DNA from: Ctena decussata
Lineage: Eukaryota; Mollusca; Bivalvia; Lucinida; Lucinidae
Assembly (NCBI GenBank): GCA_963989385.1
Contig: OZ022513.1
Coordinates: 20,009,928 to 20,073,927 of the forward strand
Direction: 5' to 3'
Length of the DNA stretch: 64,000 bases
The notes beneath the pieces are model-generated. The model searched no databases. It was not told where the DNA came from and worked only from the letters and a program-made list of their open reading frames with translations. The position numbers and the translations under genes were made by a program. Within the stretch, counting starts at the first letter, position 1; every line of letters starts with the position of its first letter. Below, in pieces: positions 45,080-56,121 of this stretch.

Positions 45080-45603
45080 TTAGGTGTTGCTGCAGTGGTT
45101 GTCTGTCATGGCATGTCTGGGTTCATGCAAATGTGCTCTTTTAACCAGGCATGCATTCCAGCCACCATGACTGACTGACAAGAAATCTAACAGACAATTG
45201 ACGGCTTACAGACCAGCCGAAGCCAGGTAGCACCTAATATGCATGGATTCATTACCCAGAATCTCCCTGGATTCCCTGTTACATAAAACAACACCACCAG
45301 CAACAAAGAGTTATGTGCATTTAGTGCAATACGAATGAATGTTTTATTATGTGATAATTCTATGTGTGGCTAAAAATGCACGTTCAGTGGTTATATTTGA
45401 AGGTACAGCGTAGCATAATCTTCTAACATTTTGTCATTTACATCAATATTTATGCAACATAATGTCTACAAAATTATACTTAATGATGTCTGACAGGGTA
45501 AAAAGTATTATTCACTAATCTGCTAATTAGTATTGCAAAATATTGACCTGCACATGATATAACAGATAACCAATGAAATTTTGTCATGAGCCCTAGCAAC
45601 CCT

Positions 45604-45875
45604 AAGCCGGGCCGCGTAGAGCAGTCGGTAGGGCTCCTGACTTATAAGTCAGAGGTCTTGGGTTAGATACCCGGTCTGGCCACATACTTTCATTTCTCCT
45701 TCTGCTGATTCAAGAAGGGTATTTATCAGTTACTGGTGAAAGTAAGTGCACTTAGTACTAGTTAACCACCTAGGAGGTCTAAGCCTGCACAGGAATAGTG
45801 TGGTTAGGTTAACTGACCGTCCCAACATGACCATAGCTGTTTACCTTGGACGTAAAGCAACAAATCAATCAATCT
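45604..45875 (+). mobile_element. tRNA-derived SINE, family 1, full length
   Basis: Same head, body and CAATCAATC tail as 33032-33304; the target duplication TAGCAACCCT is at 45594-45603 and 45876-45885. A half copy of the CGACACGAG hairpin MITE follows (45886-45992). Confidence 0.88.
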
Positions 45876-46699
45876 TAGCAACCCTCTAAGCACACAGTGA
45901 GATTTCTGATCACATCGGGCAGATGCCAAGGTGATCTGAGTCTTTACGCGGCACAGGTCATTTTGTTGCTTTTGTCGTTTCACAGCTCATTTTTACTGGC
46001 ACGGAGAGCAGAACACCTGGTGGACAGCAAGTTTAATACTCACATCAACAAATATATAGAAAACATTACTTTTTACCAGAATTATTAAACTGAAAATTTG
46101 AAACACCGTCTCCAATCACAATTATTCTCGTAAAATTTGACCAGATTTGATCAAATTAACTGTACTAATTGTCGATTTTTCAGAAATGCCATGGCAGAAT
46201 AGCACGCAATTAGTGCAGACCTTGATCAGACTGCTCCTTTGAAGGAGCAGTCTGATCTGAGTCTGCGCTGCTTGCACAGTCACGTATGTCCGAACATTTA
46301 ATTTTGTGCTGTATATTTTACCGTCCCATTCATCAGTGGCGAACAAGTTTATTAATGTGTTTCGGGATGACTTTATGTTTATTGAAGTATATGTTATTGC
46401 GGCAGTTTCTGTGCATTATTGCTTTAAATTGTATGATTGTGAAAATGAAATTTTTCATAACAGACATAAATGACAAAAAGTGGTTTAAATTATTTAAGTT
46501 TTTCAGCCATAAAACATTAATGAAGTAATTAAAGAAGTTAGATCATTTTAGGTAACTGTATTGAGTAAAATATATACTGTGTACACTAGCTGCGACAAAA
46601 ATAGGCACAGAAATAATGAAATTTAGCCTTAACATGAAGGCGTTTGATTACAAAGTTTAATGCCTCCCACAGTTCAAAACAAATTTCACTCTTGCAAAC

Positions 46700-47050
46700 T
46701 TGGTCTGAGGTTAAACTGTGCACAGTACCAGGCTGAAGGTTAAACTGTGCACAGTACCAGGCTGAAGGTTAAACTGTGCACAGGACCATGCAGGCTGAAA
46801 TATTAAAGGTATAGGTTGAACTTAAGGTTGGACCGTGCCAAATGCAGGGTTGGGCTAAAAAAGACTTGAGACACTTTTAGGTTAGACCCTGCACCATTCT
46901 CGACTGAACTATGGTTAGACCCAGCGCAGGACTGGGTTAAGCTAAGGTTAGACCTCAGACAATATTTTCTGAATTGTAACAAAGTCAGACCCAGCACAGT
47001 GCCGGCTCAAATTAAGATTAGAGCCAGCACAATTCTGGGCTGAAATTAGG
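46700..47050 (+). repeat. Degenerate minisatellite of about 30-40 bp
   Basis: Three clean units of AGGTTAAACTGTGCACAGTA-(CCAGGCTGA) at 46712-46795, followed by decayed relatives (GGTTAGACCCAGCGCAG). Confidence 0.75.
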
Positions 47051-47124
47051 ACCCTGGTCATACAGTATTTGACATTTGAATAAGATCAGCTAGCAATTAG
47101 GGTGTTGGAGTAATTTAGGGTAAA

Positions 47125-47352
47125 TACCCCATAAAAATTCTAAGTATTGGGACACCAAAAATAATTACCATAATTGTCCTAAAATTGGAACAGTTTGGTT
47201 TTACAGTGCAGTAATGTGTCCAAAAAATGCAAATGGGGTGGCAAATAGTGTAAACCCTGATCAGTCTGCTCTTTGTGGAGCAGTCTGATCTTGGTTTGCA
47301 CTATTTGCTCAGACCTAGCTGTCCCAATATTGAGAATTTTTACGGTACTATA
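47125..47352. mobile_element. MITE with AAAATTCTAAGTATTGGGAC ends, adjoining exon 3
   Basis: Right end TGTCCCAATATTGAGAATTT is the inverted partner. It contains a CTGATCAGTCTGCTC hairpin at 47240-47315. It ends 38 bp upstream of exon 3. Confidence 0.65.
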
Positions 47353-47389
47353 AATATAATGAAAACTTACATTTGTTTTGTCATTTCAG

Positions 47390-47455
47390 TGTATAAAACC
47401 ATGTGCAATGAGTATGGAAGAAATAGGGGAGGAAAAATGTGCCAATTATTGTAGG
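47390..47455 (+). CDS. ANOS1: Anosmin-1 exon 3: Cys-rich region
   Basis: Another 66-bp, 22-codon, phase 0/0 exon. The acceptor is TCATTTCAG before 47390 and the donor GTAAGT begins at 47456. It encodes CIKPCAMSMEEIGEEKCANY then CR, giving four cysteines in a C-x3-C ... C-x3-C pattern that continues the anosmin Cys-rich domain. Equal length and phase with exon 2 mean that skipping either would leave the frame intact but remove cysteines. Confidence 0.9.
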
Positions 47456-48265
47456 GTAAGTTTTTTGACCCCCCTTCCATATTTATCCAAATATTGACAC
47501 TTATTTGTAAGCAGATGCAACATAGCAGTCCATTTTCCAAACTGTTGGTCCATTTACCGTAATCGACCCTTTTCGCACCCTGCGCTTAACTTTTTTAAAA
47601 TTGAGGCAAATACATGTAGTAAATTTATTTTCTTATAATCGCACATGTCAACGATTTATTGTATATGGAAGGAAATAAATTTGAAAGTTAAGCATACATG
47701 TAGGAGAATAGCTACTTGAATAATGGTCATATATAAAGGGATAGCGAAGTTTTACCAATGAAAAATGATTCTGTAGCATTTTTCAGCTCTTGTAAACTAC
47801 CAAACAAACTTACAAAGAGATAGAACAGTAAAAATATTTGCACTTATAGTCATTTGCCTCAGAAATTACCATGATGAGGCTTATAGGAGCATATTGTGCG
47901 CTAATTAGGTGGAATACGGTAGCCAATATCGACATTTACATCCGTGGTAGAGCTAAAAAGGAGAAACAAGGATAGTTTTGGGATAGTTTTCCATATAAAT
48001 ATCTGCACAAAAACATATCTCATGACCCCTCATTAGAACTGTCTGCCCTGTACTATTGTCAGGCCCCAAGGCTGAGATTGCCAGGTTGTCCGCAGCACTT
48101 GAGGGCAATAGTTTTAATGTTTCCTACAAATGCATGAAATAATTGTTTACTATCAAATCCAGAGAATTTTAGTTCAGAACTGTTGAGTATATTCTGTCAC
48201 ACTAAAATGTTAAGGGTTTGCAAAACTTTCTGATATTACATTTAATTAAGCCTTTACCATTGCAG

Positions 48266-48476
48266 GTGAATGAAACAGTGTGTGTGGAATCTTGCCATTT
48301 TCTACTCCAGTCATATGCATTCAAACCAGGTAGCTGCCCGAGGCCAGACACGGCAGTCGGGTTTGAGGCCGTGTGTCTGAAGTCTTGTAGTATTGACGGT
48401 GACTGTGGAGATCAGCAGAAATGTTGTCCAAATGAGTGTGGGGTGACTTGTAGACAGCCTGAATTTAGTAGATATT
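48266..48476 (+). CDS. ANOS1: Anosmin-1 exon 4: end of Cys-rich region and WAP domain
   Basis: 211 bp, phase 0 in and phase 1 out; acceptor TTGCAG, donor GTAAGT at 48477. It encodes 70 residues starting VNETVCVESCHFLL, then a complete whey-acidic-protein four-disulfide core: CPRP ... VCLKSC ... DGDC ... KCCPNECGVTC, with all eight core cysteines present and the typical KCC-x2-xCG-x2-C ending. In anosmin-1 the WAP domain lies between the Cys-rich region and the fibronectin repeats and is needed for its signalling activity. NET near the exon start is a potential N-glycosylation site. The combination of Cys-rich region, one WAP and following FnIII repeats is diagnostic for the anosmin family. 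Confidence 0.96.
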
Positions 48477-48626
48477 GTAAGTACCATTGTGTAAAGTTTC
48501 TGTTGACTAATACCACATTTATTTAGTTATAAGACAAGGTGTCTCCCTCCCACAAAATCAAAAATCTAGATCCCTCTTACAAAACAATCCCAAAAATCTA
48601 GATTTATCTTACAAGATGGATCTATA

Positions 48627-50275
48627 CTGAGAGACTTTAGAAACGCACCACTTACTAAAATGGCAATATCTTGTTACAGGCCCAACATTTTCATTATGTG
48701 AAAACAGAATTAAAAAGTACTGTCAGTTGGCTTTTATTCAATAAAAAAATAAAAAAGCTGAGACTTATGGTTGCCGAGATATCGTGAGAATTCTGAGACA
48801 ACCCTAATTTAAAAAATCACAGAGTAACAATACCTTACATTATGAGCGAAAAAAAAGTTTTCAAACCAATATCAGTTTTCAAATGCAGTAGGCATGACAA
48901 AATCAAATCATGAAGTTTTAGGCCTCTGGCAACGTTCATTTCGTCTACGTCACGTCCTTACTTTTTAACGTTATTGGCAGTTTATAACCTAAGGAAAATG
49001 AATAATCGAAATCTTTTAGTCTCATTAGATAGTCCTGAACGTGTTGCATAGGAAACAAAAGAATCGTGTCATTATCGAACGCCATGAACCTGTAATTACT
49101 GTTTGAAAAATTTTGGCTGACGTCAGCAAAGAAACGCTCCGACTGGGAGTGTAAATAAACGGTCATTTCCGAACCTTTTTGTGTTTTCCCATTAGTTAAG
49201 ACATCTGGCTACCAGCTAAAGTTGTTTGTTTTCAAATTGAATTAAACTCCCATCTGCAAGATGCATGTTGTTGAAAAACACTAACGCCATGGTAACGTCA
49301 GAATAAACAGCATGAGCAAAGCCAATTTATGGCAATCAATAGTTCATTGCGTGTGAACATATAATATGATTAAGGTGGACGATCCCGGAAGAACTCTGTT
49401 CTTGCTTGTTTAAAAAACAAACAGAGTTATTGTTCATCTTCAAATCGACTAACTGTGGAGTAAATACAGTTATAATATACACTTACAATATCTACCGTAA
49501 AGATCCTAAGTTTTCGGGCACATAGGTCTGTACAAACAGTGAAAACTGAGATCAGACTGTTCCTTAGGAACCAGAATGATCAAGATCTTCACAGTTTCCA
49601 TTCCACCTGCGCATTTTACTCTATGGTAGAACCGAATAACAGGAAAATAAATAGTAGGGCAAGGACCGGCTGTGCTTGCAGCAGGTGCAGAATTTGGGCA
49701 GTCTGTTTTGGGGATATTTTGAACTTACACATTGTTTTTCTAGGAAACGAAATGGTGAAATGTTTGTTTTTTTGTTTTATTCTTTAATATACGACGTAAG
49801 TTTTACAAAAAATAATATGCATAAGCATGCCCCATCGATTGATAATATTTTTCATGACGTTTTTCATGAAATTCAATTTTCTTGCATTTTTTCAAAGAAT
49901 GTAAAAATATACTTATTAACAAGAAAACTGCAATTTTTTGTTATCAGTTTGTTTCAAATATCATATATTACAGATTATATGATTTGCTGAAATGAAAGTG
50001 CATTCATGTGCTATAGATATGAATTTTAATGGAAAATGTTTAAAAATAATATGTAGAAATACAAAATATTGTTTTTTAGGAAAACAAAACGGTGAAAATT
50101 GTTTTTTTCTTACCCAAATGTTTTATAGCTCTTTGGGTTATTTAGATGGTATAATGGTTTGAATGCCCCGCCAATATTTCTATTCAGTATTCGTCTACCT
50201 TAAGAAAGAAATCATCAAATCAGCCACTTGGAAGTACCAGAGGATGTAAAATGGTGCGTTTCTAAAGTCCTTCAG
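48627..50275. mobile_element. 1.65-kb mariner-type element, non-autonomous or decayed, in intron 4
   Basis: Inverted ends CTGAGAGACTTTAGAAACGC and the complement CTGAAGGACTTTAGAAACGC, each followed by ACCA, flanked by TA at 48625-48626 and 50276-50277. No transposase motif is visible in any frame. A CTGATCAGACTG-type hairpin (49531-49600) is nested inside. Confidence 0.75.
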
Positions 50276-50295
50276 TATATATTTTTTTGATTATT

Positions 50296-51302
50296 GTCCA
50301 GCCCGCTTGCGGTCAGCGAGACATAGTCGCCCGTTTGGTGTTGGTGCATCTGTCCGTCTGTTTGTCCATCTGTCTGTCTGTCCGTTTACAGCCATATCTT
50401 GAGTTTGATATACCCTAGGACCTTGAAACTTCATCACCATATGCCCCACCACACCAAAATGCTAATTGGCTCCCACAAAACTAGGTCACTATGACCTACT
50501 TTCACGAAAAAGTACCACATACTTAGTTTTCGTCTGCAGCCCCATTTCTCCCTTATCATAGGCCCCAGAACATTCAAACTTCATCAGTACATGCACCTTA
50601 CCACTCCAGGTCACCCCCAACAAAACTAGGTCATTGTGACATACTTTCACGAAAAAGTACCACTTATTTAGTTTTCGTCTGCAGCCATATATCTCCCTTA
50701 TCATAGACCCCAGAACATTCAATCTTCATCAGTACATGCACCTTACCACTCCATGTCACCTCCCACAAAACTAGGTTGCTGTGACCTACTTTCACGAAAA
50801 AGTACCACATATTTAGTTTTCTAGGTCAGCCCCATATCTTTCTTTTCATTGGCCCCAGAATATTGAAACTTCATCAGTGCATGCACCTTACCACTCCAGG
50901 TCGCCTACAACAAAACTAGGTTACTGTGACCTACTTTCATGAAAAAGTACCACATCTATAGTTTTCTAGGTCAGCCCTATGTCTTTCTTTTCAATGGCTT
51001 TCAATGGCCCCAGAACATTGAAACTTCATCAATGCATGCAACTTACCACTCCAGGTCACCTCCAACAAAACTAGGTCACTGTGACCTACTTTCATGAAAA
51101 AGTACCATATATTTAGTTTTTGTTTGCAGCCCCATATCTCCCTTTTCATAGGCCCAGAACTTTGAAACTTCATCATGGATGCACCTTACCACTCCAGGTC
51201 ACCCCTGCAGAACTAGGTCACTGTGACCTACTTTCAGGAAAAAGCATTTTCACGACTGTCAAAGCGCCAATGGGCTCGACATGCTGGCCGTGGCCATCTA
51301 GT
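50296..51302 (+). mobile_element. Tandem-repeat-bearing element, type c, in intron 4
   Basis: GTCTGTCCGT-rich start (50340-50390), then six to seven units of about 130-150 bp containing CACTCCAGGTCACC and CCTACTTTCACGAAAAAGTA, and an end GCTGGCCGTGGCCATCTAG. Confidence 0.72.
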
Positions 51303-52070
51303 TTTAGAAGAGAAAACCCCATCTCACAGCAGACTTAAACCTTAATTGATTTAGATATTTAGATCATTTGGAGGGGAAGAAATCCTTTCATATATATATG
51401 CCAAATATGTGTGATATATTGTACAATACATAAAAATCTTACTGTAATGGTACGATCTTATACTTATGTTCCTGGGGACAAAGTTCACAAATGAACAGTT
51501 CTGGAGAGGTTCATGAATATAAATGTGTGTGTGTTCAAAGCCTTTAAAATTCATGTCAGTGGAGGGAATTTTTTCAAACTGAGTAAGTGTAAAGTATGAA
51601 AATCATCTGAAATATTTATACAATGCCTGTTTGTAGACTACAATGTACTTTTCTATTACTAGTTATTAGTGCTAAGTGTGCTTAAAATTTTGATACCATA
51701 CTAAACTATTGCTGTAAAAAATTCTTCCAGCAAGAAAGAACAGTTTGACCTGAGTCTGAAGCTGTCAACGCCATTATAAAGTAGCATTATAACAACATTA
51801 TAAAACACCTGTGATAGGACAGGTGAGCTAATATGTACAGTGTTTGTGTATGTTTAGTACAAGTGAGACATAGAGTTAAAATTGCTTTTCTGGTGGGGGT
51901 GGCAGCACCCAGGCTTAAGCTTCTGTCTAGTTAGGTGGTTCAGCTCCGTAAATTTACAGTAATGTAGTACTGTAGGGCTCTTTGTGACAGTGTGTGGCAG
52001 TCAAGACTCAGGGTTCCACGGAATTGTACTGCTTTTGGTTAATCTGTGACTTTACACTTTAATTTTTCAG

Positions 52071-52264
52071 ATCGTCTTTTGCCACCGGTTCCTTTTAATC
52101 TCACCTTTGAAGAGCGGAGACAGGGAAGATCACTCTATGTACAATGGAACTTGCCAAGAGAACAGAGGGTTCCAAATGGTATAGTTTATGTGCTGGAACA
52201 CAGAAATACGACCAGTCAGAGACCCTCTTGGAATCATAATACTCCTTGGATTTCTTTACGTTTG
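52071..52264 (+). CDS. ANOS1: Anosmin-1 exon 5: first half of FnIII-1
   Basis: 194 bp, accepts phase 1 from exon 4 and ends phase 0; acceptor AATTTTTCAG, donor GTATGT at 52265. It encodes YRLLPPVPFNLTFEE..., a basic stretch (ERRQGRS), then LYVQWNLP with the conserved B-strand tryptophan of a fibronectin type III fold, and IVYVLEHRNTTSQ for the C/C' strands. NLT and NTT are potential N-glycosylation sites. The basic residues fit the heparin-binding property of anosmin FnIII-1, but that is inference. Confidence 0.93.
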
Positions 52265-52458
52265 GTATGTGCTATATTTCTTGGTTTATAAGACAGAGGT
52301 TTCCCTTTGCAAAACAGTTCCAAAAGTCTAGATCCATCTAGATTGTCAGGATTGTTTCGGAAGGGAAATAAAGGATATTATAGCAGAACTTTATTAGACT
52401 GATTTAGATATTTGAAGTTGTTCTAGGGAAGGAAGCCCATGTTTTATAGCAAAATAAA

Positions 52459-52690
52459 TGAGCCGGGACACGAGAAAACCAACAATGTGGTTGTGCACCC
52501 AGCGCAGACTCAGATGGGCATCCGCCCAGTCTGATCAGAATCTTGGCTGTCCGCATAGTGGTAGCTTAGACCCCTAGCTACCCTTTAAGCTCTTAGCGAA
52601 GAGTCTGATTAGACTGGGTGGATCCCCAGGCTGATCTGAGTCTGCGCTGGGCGCACAACCACATTGTTGGTTTTCTCGTGTCGCGGCTCA
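52459..52690. mobile_element. TGAGCC-CGACACGAG long-hairpin MITE, copy 5, in intron 5
   Basis: Intact ends TGAGCCGGGACACGAGAAAA and its complement. Confidence 0.85.
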
Positions 52691-52770
52691 AATACAGTAG
52701 TCAAAGAGTTTCTGATAAGGATGGTTTTAATGGTAATTCTTTGATAATAATATCATTATTTTGGAACACA

Positions 52771-53120
52771 TAGAGGATCTTACATGAGTGCTCATGTATT
52801 ATTGAATTTATTAAACGAGTTGGGGAAAAAGATAAGATGCGAGGCTTTGCCGAGCATCTTATCGGTTTTCCCCAACTAGTTTAATAATTCAATAATACAG
52901 CAGCACGAATGCAAGATTCTATTTATCATATTACACTAAAATCGCATTTTATTAGCAAAATTTGCACTAAAACCTCACCATTTCGCCATTAGAAAACGCG
53001 ACGTTTTATGGACGTCAAGGTATAACGTTACAACGTAATTTGCATATTTAATCCACTAGTGGATTATCGTTTTTTATGCATGGCTTTATTACACTCTCAG
53101 ATGCGACGTCATATGATAAA
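52771..53120. repeat. 350-bp hairpin module, copy 2, in intron 5
   Basis: Both boundaries match copy 1 exactly (TAGAGGATCTTACATGAGTG ... GATGCGACGTCATATGATAAA). Confidence 0.82.
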
Positions 53121-53137
53121 GTTAGGTAGTTTTAAGA

Positions 53138-53795
53138 TGAATAGGTACACTTTCAGGGAGAGCATTTCTATCAGTTTGATTTTTGCCTCCCATTCAAAGA
53201 GGGTGTCAACTGATTTTTGCCTCCCATTCAAAGAGGGGGTCAACTGATTTTTGCCTCCCATTCAATGAGGGGGTCAACTGATTTTTGCCTCCCATTCAAA
53301 TAGGGGGTCAACTGATTTTTGTCTCCCATTCAAGAGGGGGTCAACTGATTTTTGCCTTCCATTGTAATAGGGGTTCAACTGATTTTGCCTCCCATTCAAA
53401 GAGGGGGTCAACTGATTTTTGCCTCCCATTCAAAGAGGGGGTCAACTGATTTTTGTCTCCCATTCTAATAGGGGTTCAACTGATTTTTGCATCCCATTCA
53501 AAGAGGGGGTCAACTGATTGTTGCCTCCCATTCTAATAGGGGTTCAACTGATTTTTGCCTCCCATTCAAAGAGGGGGTCAACTGATTGTTGCCTCCCATT
53601 CTAATAAGGGTTCAACTGATTTTTGCCTCCCATTCAAAGAGGGGGTCAACTGATTTTTGCCTCTCATTCAAAGAGGGGGTCGACTGATTTTTGCCTCCCA
53701 TTCAAAGAGGGGTTCAACTGATTTTTGCCTCCCATTCAAAGTTGGGGTCACATCTTAAAAGATACAATTTGCTCCTCCAGGAGGAGGAGGAACAG
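53138..53795 (+). repeat. MITE whose centre has become a 34-bp minisatellite
   Basis: Outer parts GGTACACTTTCAGGG (53142) and CTTAAAAGATACAATTTGCTCC (split at 53754-53776) match single-unit MITEs at 57990-58170 and 63825-63935. Between them TTTTTGCCTCCCATTCAAAG plus a GGGGTCAACTGA tail is repeated about 17 times (53178-53750). Confidence 0.82.
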
Positions 53796-53958
53796 TTATG
53801 GTATTACAGTAAAAGATCCTGACAACAGAATGACCCTACCATTATGTTAGCATACTATGTTTAACAGACAGTAATTCTTACAAACACATAATTCTTCCCC
53901 TAAATCTTTACATATTTCTTTCCTTATGGATAAGAACTTTACACACTTTATTTTGCAG

Positions 53959-54088
53959 ACCAAATCACACAGAGCATTGATACGTCGGGTCCATGCAGGT
54001 CATTGGTACCAGTTTCGTGTTGCTGCTGTGACTGAAGCCGGGTCTCAGGGATATTTCACGTCATCAAAACCATTTAAATCATCTAGAG
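53959..54088 (+). CDS. ANOS1: Anosmin-1 exon 6: second half of FnIII-1
   Basis: 130 bp, phase 0 in, phase 1 out; acceptor ATTTTGCAG, donor GTAAAT at 54089. It encodes TKSHRALIRRVHAGHWYQFR followed by VAAVTEAGSQG. WYQFRVAAV is the F-strand motif and is strikingly close to vertebrate anosmin FnIII-1. Arginine and histidine residues upstream (RALIRRVHAGH) again make a basic face. A hairpin MITE begins only about 17 bp after the donor. Confidence 0.95.
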
Positions 54089-54106
54089 GTAAATATTGTG
54101 TTTTAC

Positions 54107-54300
54107 AGAGCTCCAGATAAGAGGGGGTAATGAGGATAATTTGAAAATAATTTTTCTTATTTCTCCACAAAAACATGTTGTGACCCCTCATTAGAATCGT
54201 CTCGGCGAGACCGTTCTAATGATGGGTCACAAAATATTTTTTTATGGAGCAATATAGAAAATTATCCCTAAATCATCCCTGTTACCCCATCTTATCTGGC
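54107..54300. mobile_element. AGAGCTC-ended GTTGTGACCCCTCAT MITE, 18 bp after the exon 6 donor
   Basis: Left end CAGAGCTCCAGATAAGAGGG; central hairpin GAATCGTCTCGGCGAGACCG. The right end is decayed (CATCTTATCTGG). Confidence 0.75.
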
Positions 54301-54339
54301 GCACTGGTTTTAAGATGATGTTATCATCTTTCCATTTAC

Positions 54340-54624
54340 CCCTAAGGTGCCAAAAAGCAGACGACAAAATTACCCAACAGGCACATGACGCTGAAACGGC
54401 GTCGCACTGACGTTGACACGATGTAATGATGTTGCATCTACGTCAATGTGACGTCATTCCGACGTCATGTGCCTGCTGGGTATCCAATATATCGTATCAA
54501 AAATTCAAAGACTAGAGAGCAAAGAGTGTAGATGCAGATGAGGTGGCTTATTATAAGCCACCTCATCTGGACCTACACTTGTTGCAAATTTAGTAATTTC
54601 ATTTTTGGCGCTTTTAAACTTTAG
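54340..54624. mobile_element. GATGAGGCGGCTCAT-family MITE with a nested element
   Basis: CCTAAGGTGCCAAAAAGCAG at the left, GGCGCTTTTAAACTTTAG at the right, hairpin at 54525-54585. Interrupted by 54373-54480. Confidence 0.72.
54373..54480. mobile_element. CCCAGCAGGCACATGACG MITE, nested
   Basis: 108 bp, with ends CCCAACAGGCACATGACG and CGTCATGTGCCTGCTGGG and TA on both sides. Internal TGACGT/ACGTCA motifs recur. Second copy at 58317-58424. Confidence 0.82.
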
Positions 54625-55145
54625 AGGTAACTCAAAGGTGCAAATTTCCAGTAACATGGTCATTTTGCCATGTGAATTTAATTGTTCTGTCAGTTAAAAC
54701 TTATAATAGCTGCTAATGGAATAGATTCAGCTTCCAAATTGTCTATCACCAGCTTTTATTCAGAGATTATCATCTGACGTTAAAACTTAACGTTATATAT
54801 TGTAAAAATTGACATAAAAAATTCTAGATCTAATGTGTTGAACTTAAGTTGAGTCAGCTATCTCATTCAGACAAAAACAGTTATCTGATAATGCGAATAA
54901 TGATTTGAAATTCAATTTTACATGACTTTTGTAAGGGGCTGACTAATATTACTTAATTATCTTGTGGTCAGCAAATCCCTGTTTCAGGAGATTTCAAGGT
55001 ACAGTAATGTTGCACAAAAATTGGAATTCTTTCAAAATTAACATTTGAAAAAATCTCTTCTATTTGTTATTTCTATTTATCATAAAAACAAGATGACAAA
55101 CATTTCTTCATCTTACCAGTATACAGTGAATTCTGCCAATTACAG

Positions 55146-55273
55146 CTGTTCAGAAACCATATCCACCTCAGAACTTAACAGAAGGGGTCACAACTCTACG
55201 CAAAGGTCAAGTGGACGTCATGTTACACTGGCACCCACCAAAATACTCAGATCTGCCTATATGGAAATACACC
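55146..55273 (+). CDS. ANOS1: Anosmin-1 exon 7: start of FnIII-2
   Basis: 128 bp, phase 1 in and phase 0 out. The acceptor is CCAATTACAG before 55146, chosen over nearby CAGs because it alone restores the phase. The donor is GTAAGT at 55274. After completing the split codon it reads VQKPYPPQNLTEGV... and DVMLHWHPPKYSDLPIWKYT. The proline-rich linker, the tryptophan of strand B (LHWHPP) and the D-x-P-I-x-x-Y pattern of strand C identify the start of the second FnIII repeat. NLT is a potential N-glycosylation site. Confidence 0.9.
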
Positions 55274-55637
55274 GTAAGTAACATTTAAAGAAACAAAACA
55301 TATTCTGCCACCACTTTGATATTGTCTTTTTGGACGACATACCCTACTGATCCTTATAAGCCCCCCTGCTCTAAATCTAAACACCCCCTGCTTCTTTTAC
55401 AAAAATAATGTTATATTGACTTGTATGAAATCCTGTTTGCTTATCTGTGTGAGGTAGAGCTTTGAAATGGGGTCTACTGTTAAGGAGCAAATTCTGTCCC
55501 TTAATAGTTGACCCCTATTGAAAGGGAGGCAAGAAAGATAATGGCAGAGTTACCTCTCCTGCAAGTATCTGTTTACCTTAATATTTATCTGTTGAACAAA
55601 AAGAAAACCTGGTCATTTGAAAATATTCAGTAACATA

Positions 55638-55840
55638 CAGAGCTCTAGATAAGAGGGAGTATTTGGTGATAATTAGGGATAATTTTTGTTAATTCTGCAT
55701 AAAAACATATGTTGTGACCCCTCATCTGAACCGTCTCTTCAAGACGGTTCAGATGAGGGGTCACAACATATGGTTTGAATGAGAAATAAGAAAAATTATC
55801 CTTAATTATCATCAAATACTCCCTCTTATCAAGAGCTCTG
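55638..55840. mobile_element. AGAGCTC-ended GTTGTGACCCCTCAT MITE in intron 7
   Basis: 203 bp palindrome; ends CAGAGCTCTAGATAAGAGGG and complement; duplicated ACATA at 55633-55637 and 55841-55845. Confidence 0.85.
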
Positions 55841-56121
55841 ACATAATACTCCCAATACTATTAAGTAGGTATGCAAGTTGTTACTGTGACATGCAGTAAT
55901 GTTCTGAAAATGCTTGCACTTTTATGAAATATCATGCATTCATTAGATAGTTTTAAGTTTTGTTTCATGTCGGTAATGTTAGAAAAAATAATTACCAGAT
56001 TCAACCATTTTAGCACACTGTGCGCTGAACTTTTAAAAAGGGCAGCAAATCCCAGTAGGCACAATGCTGATTTAACATTTAATAAGCTTTTATTCAGTGT
56101 CATGACCTTAACCAACATATA

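Noticed and set aside
53059..53247. 62-codon plus-strand frame
   Set aside because: Crosses the end of the hairpin module and the start of the minisatellite.
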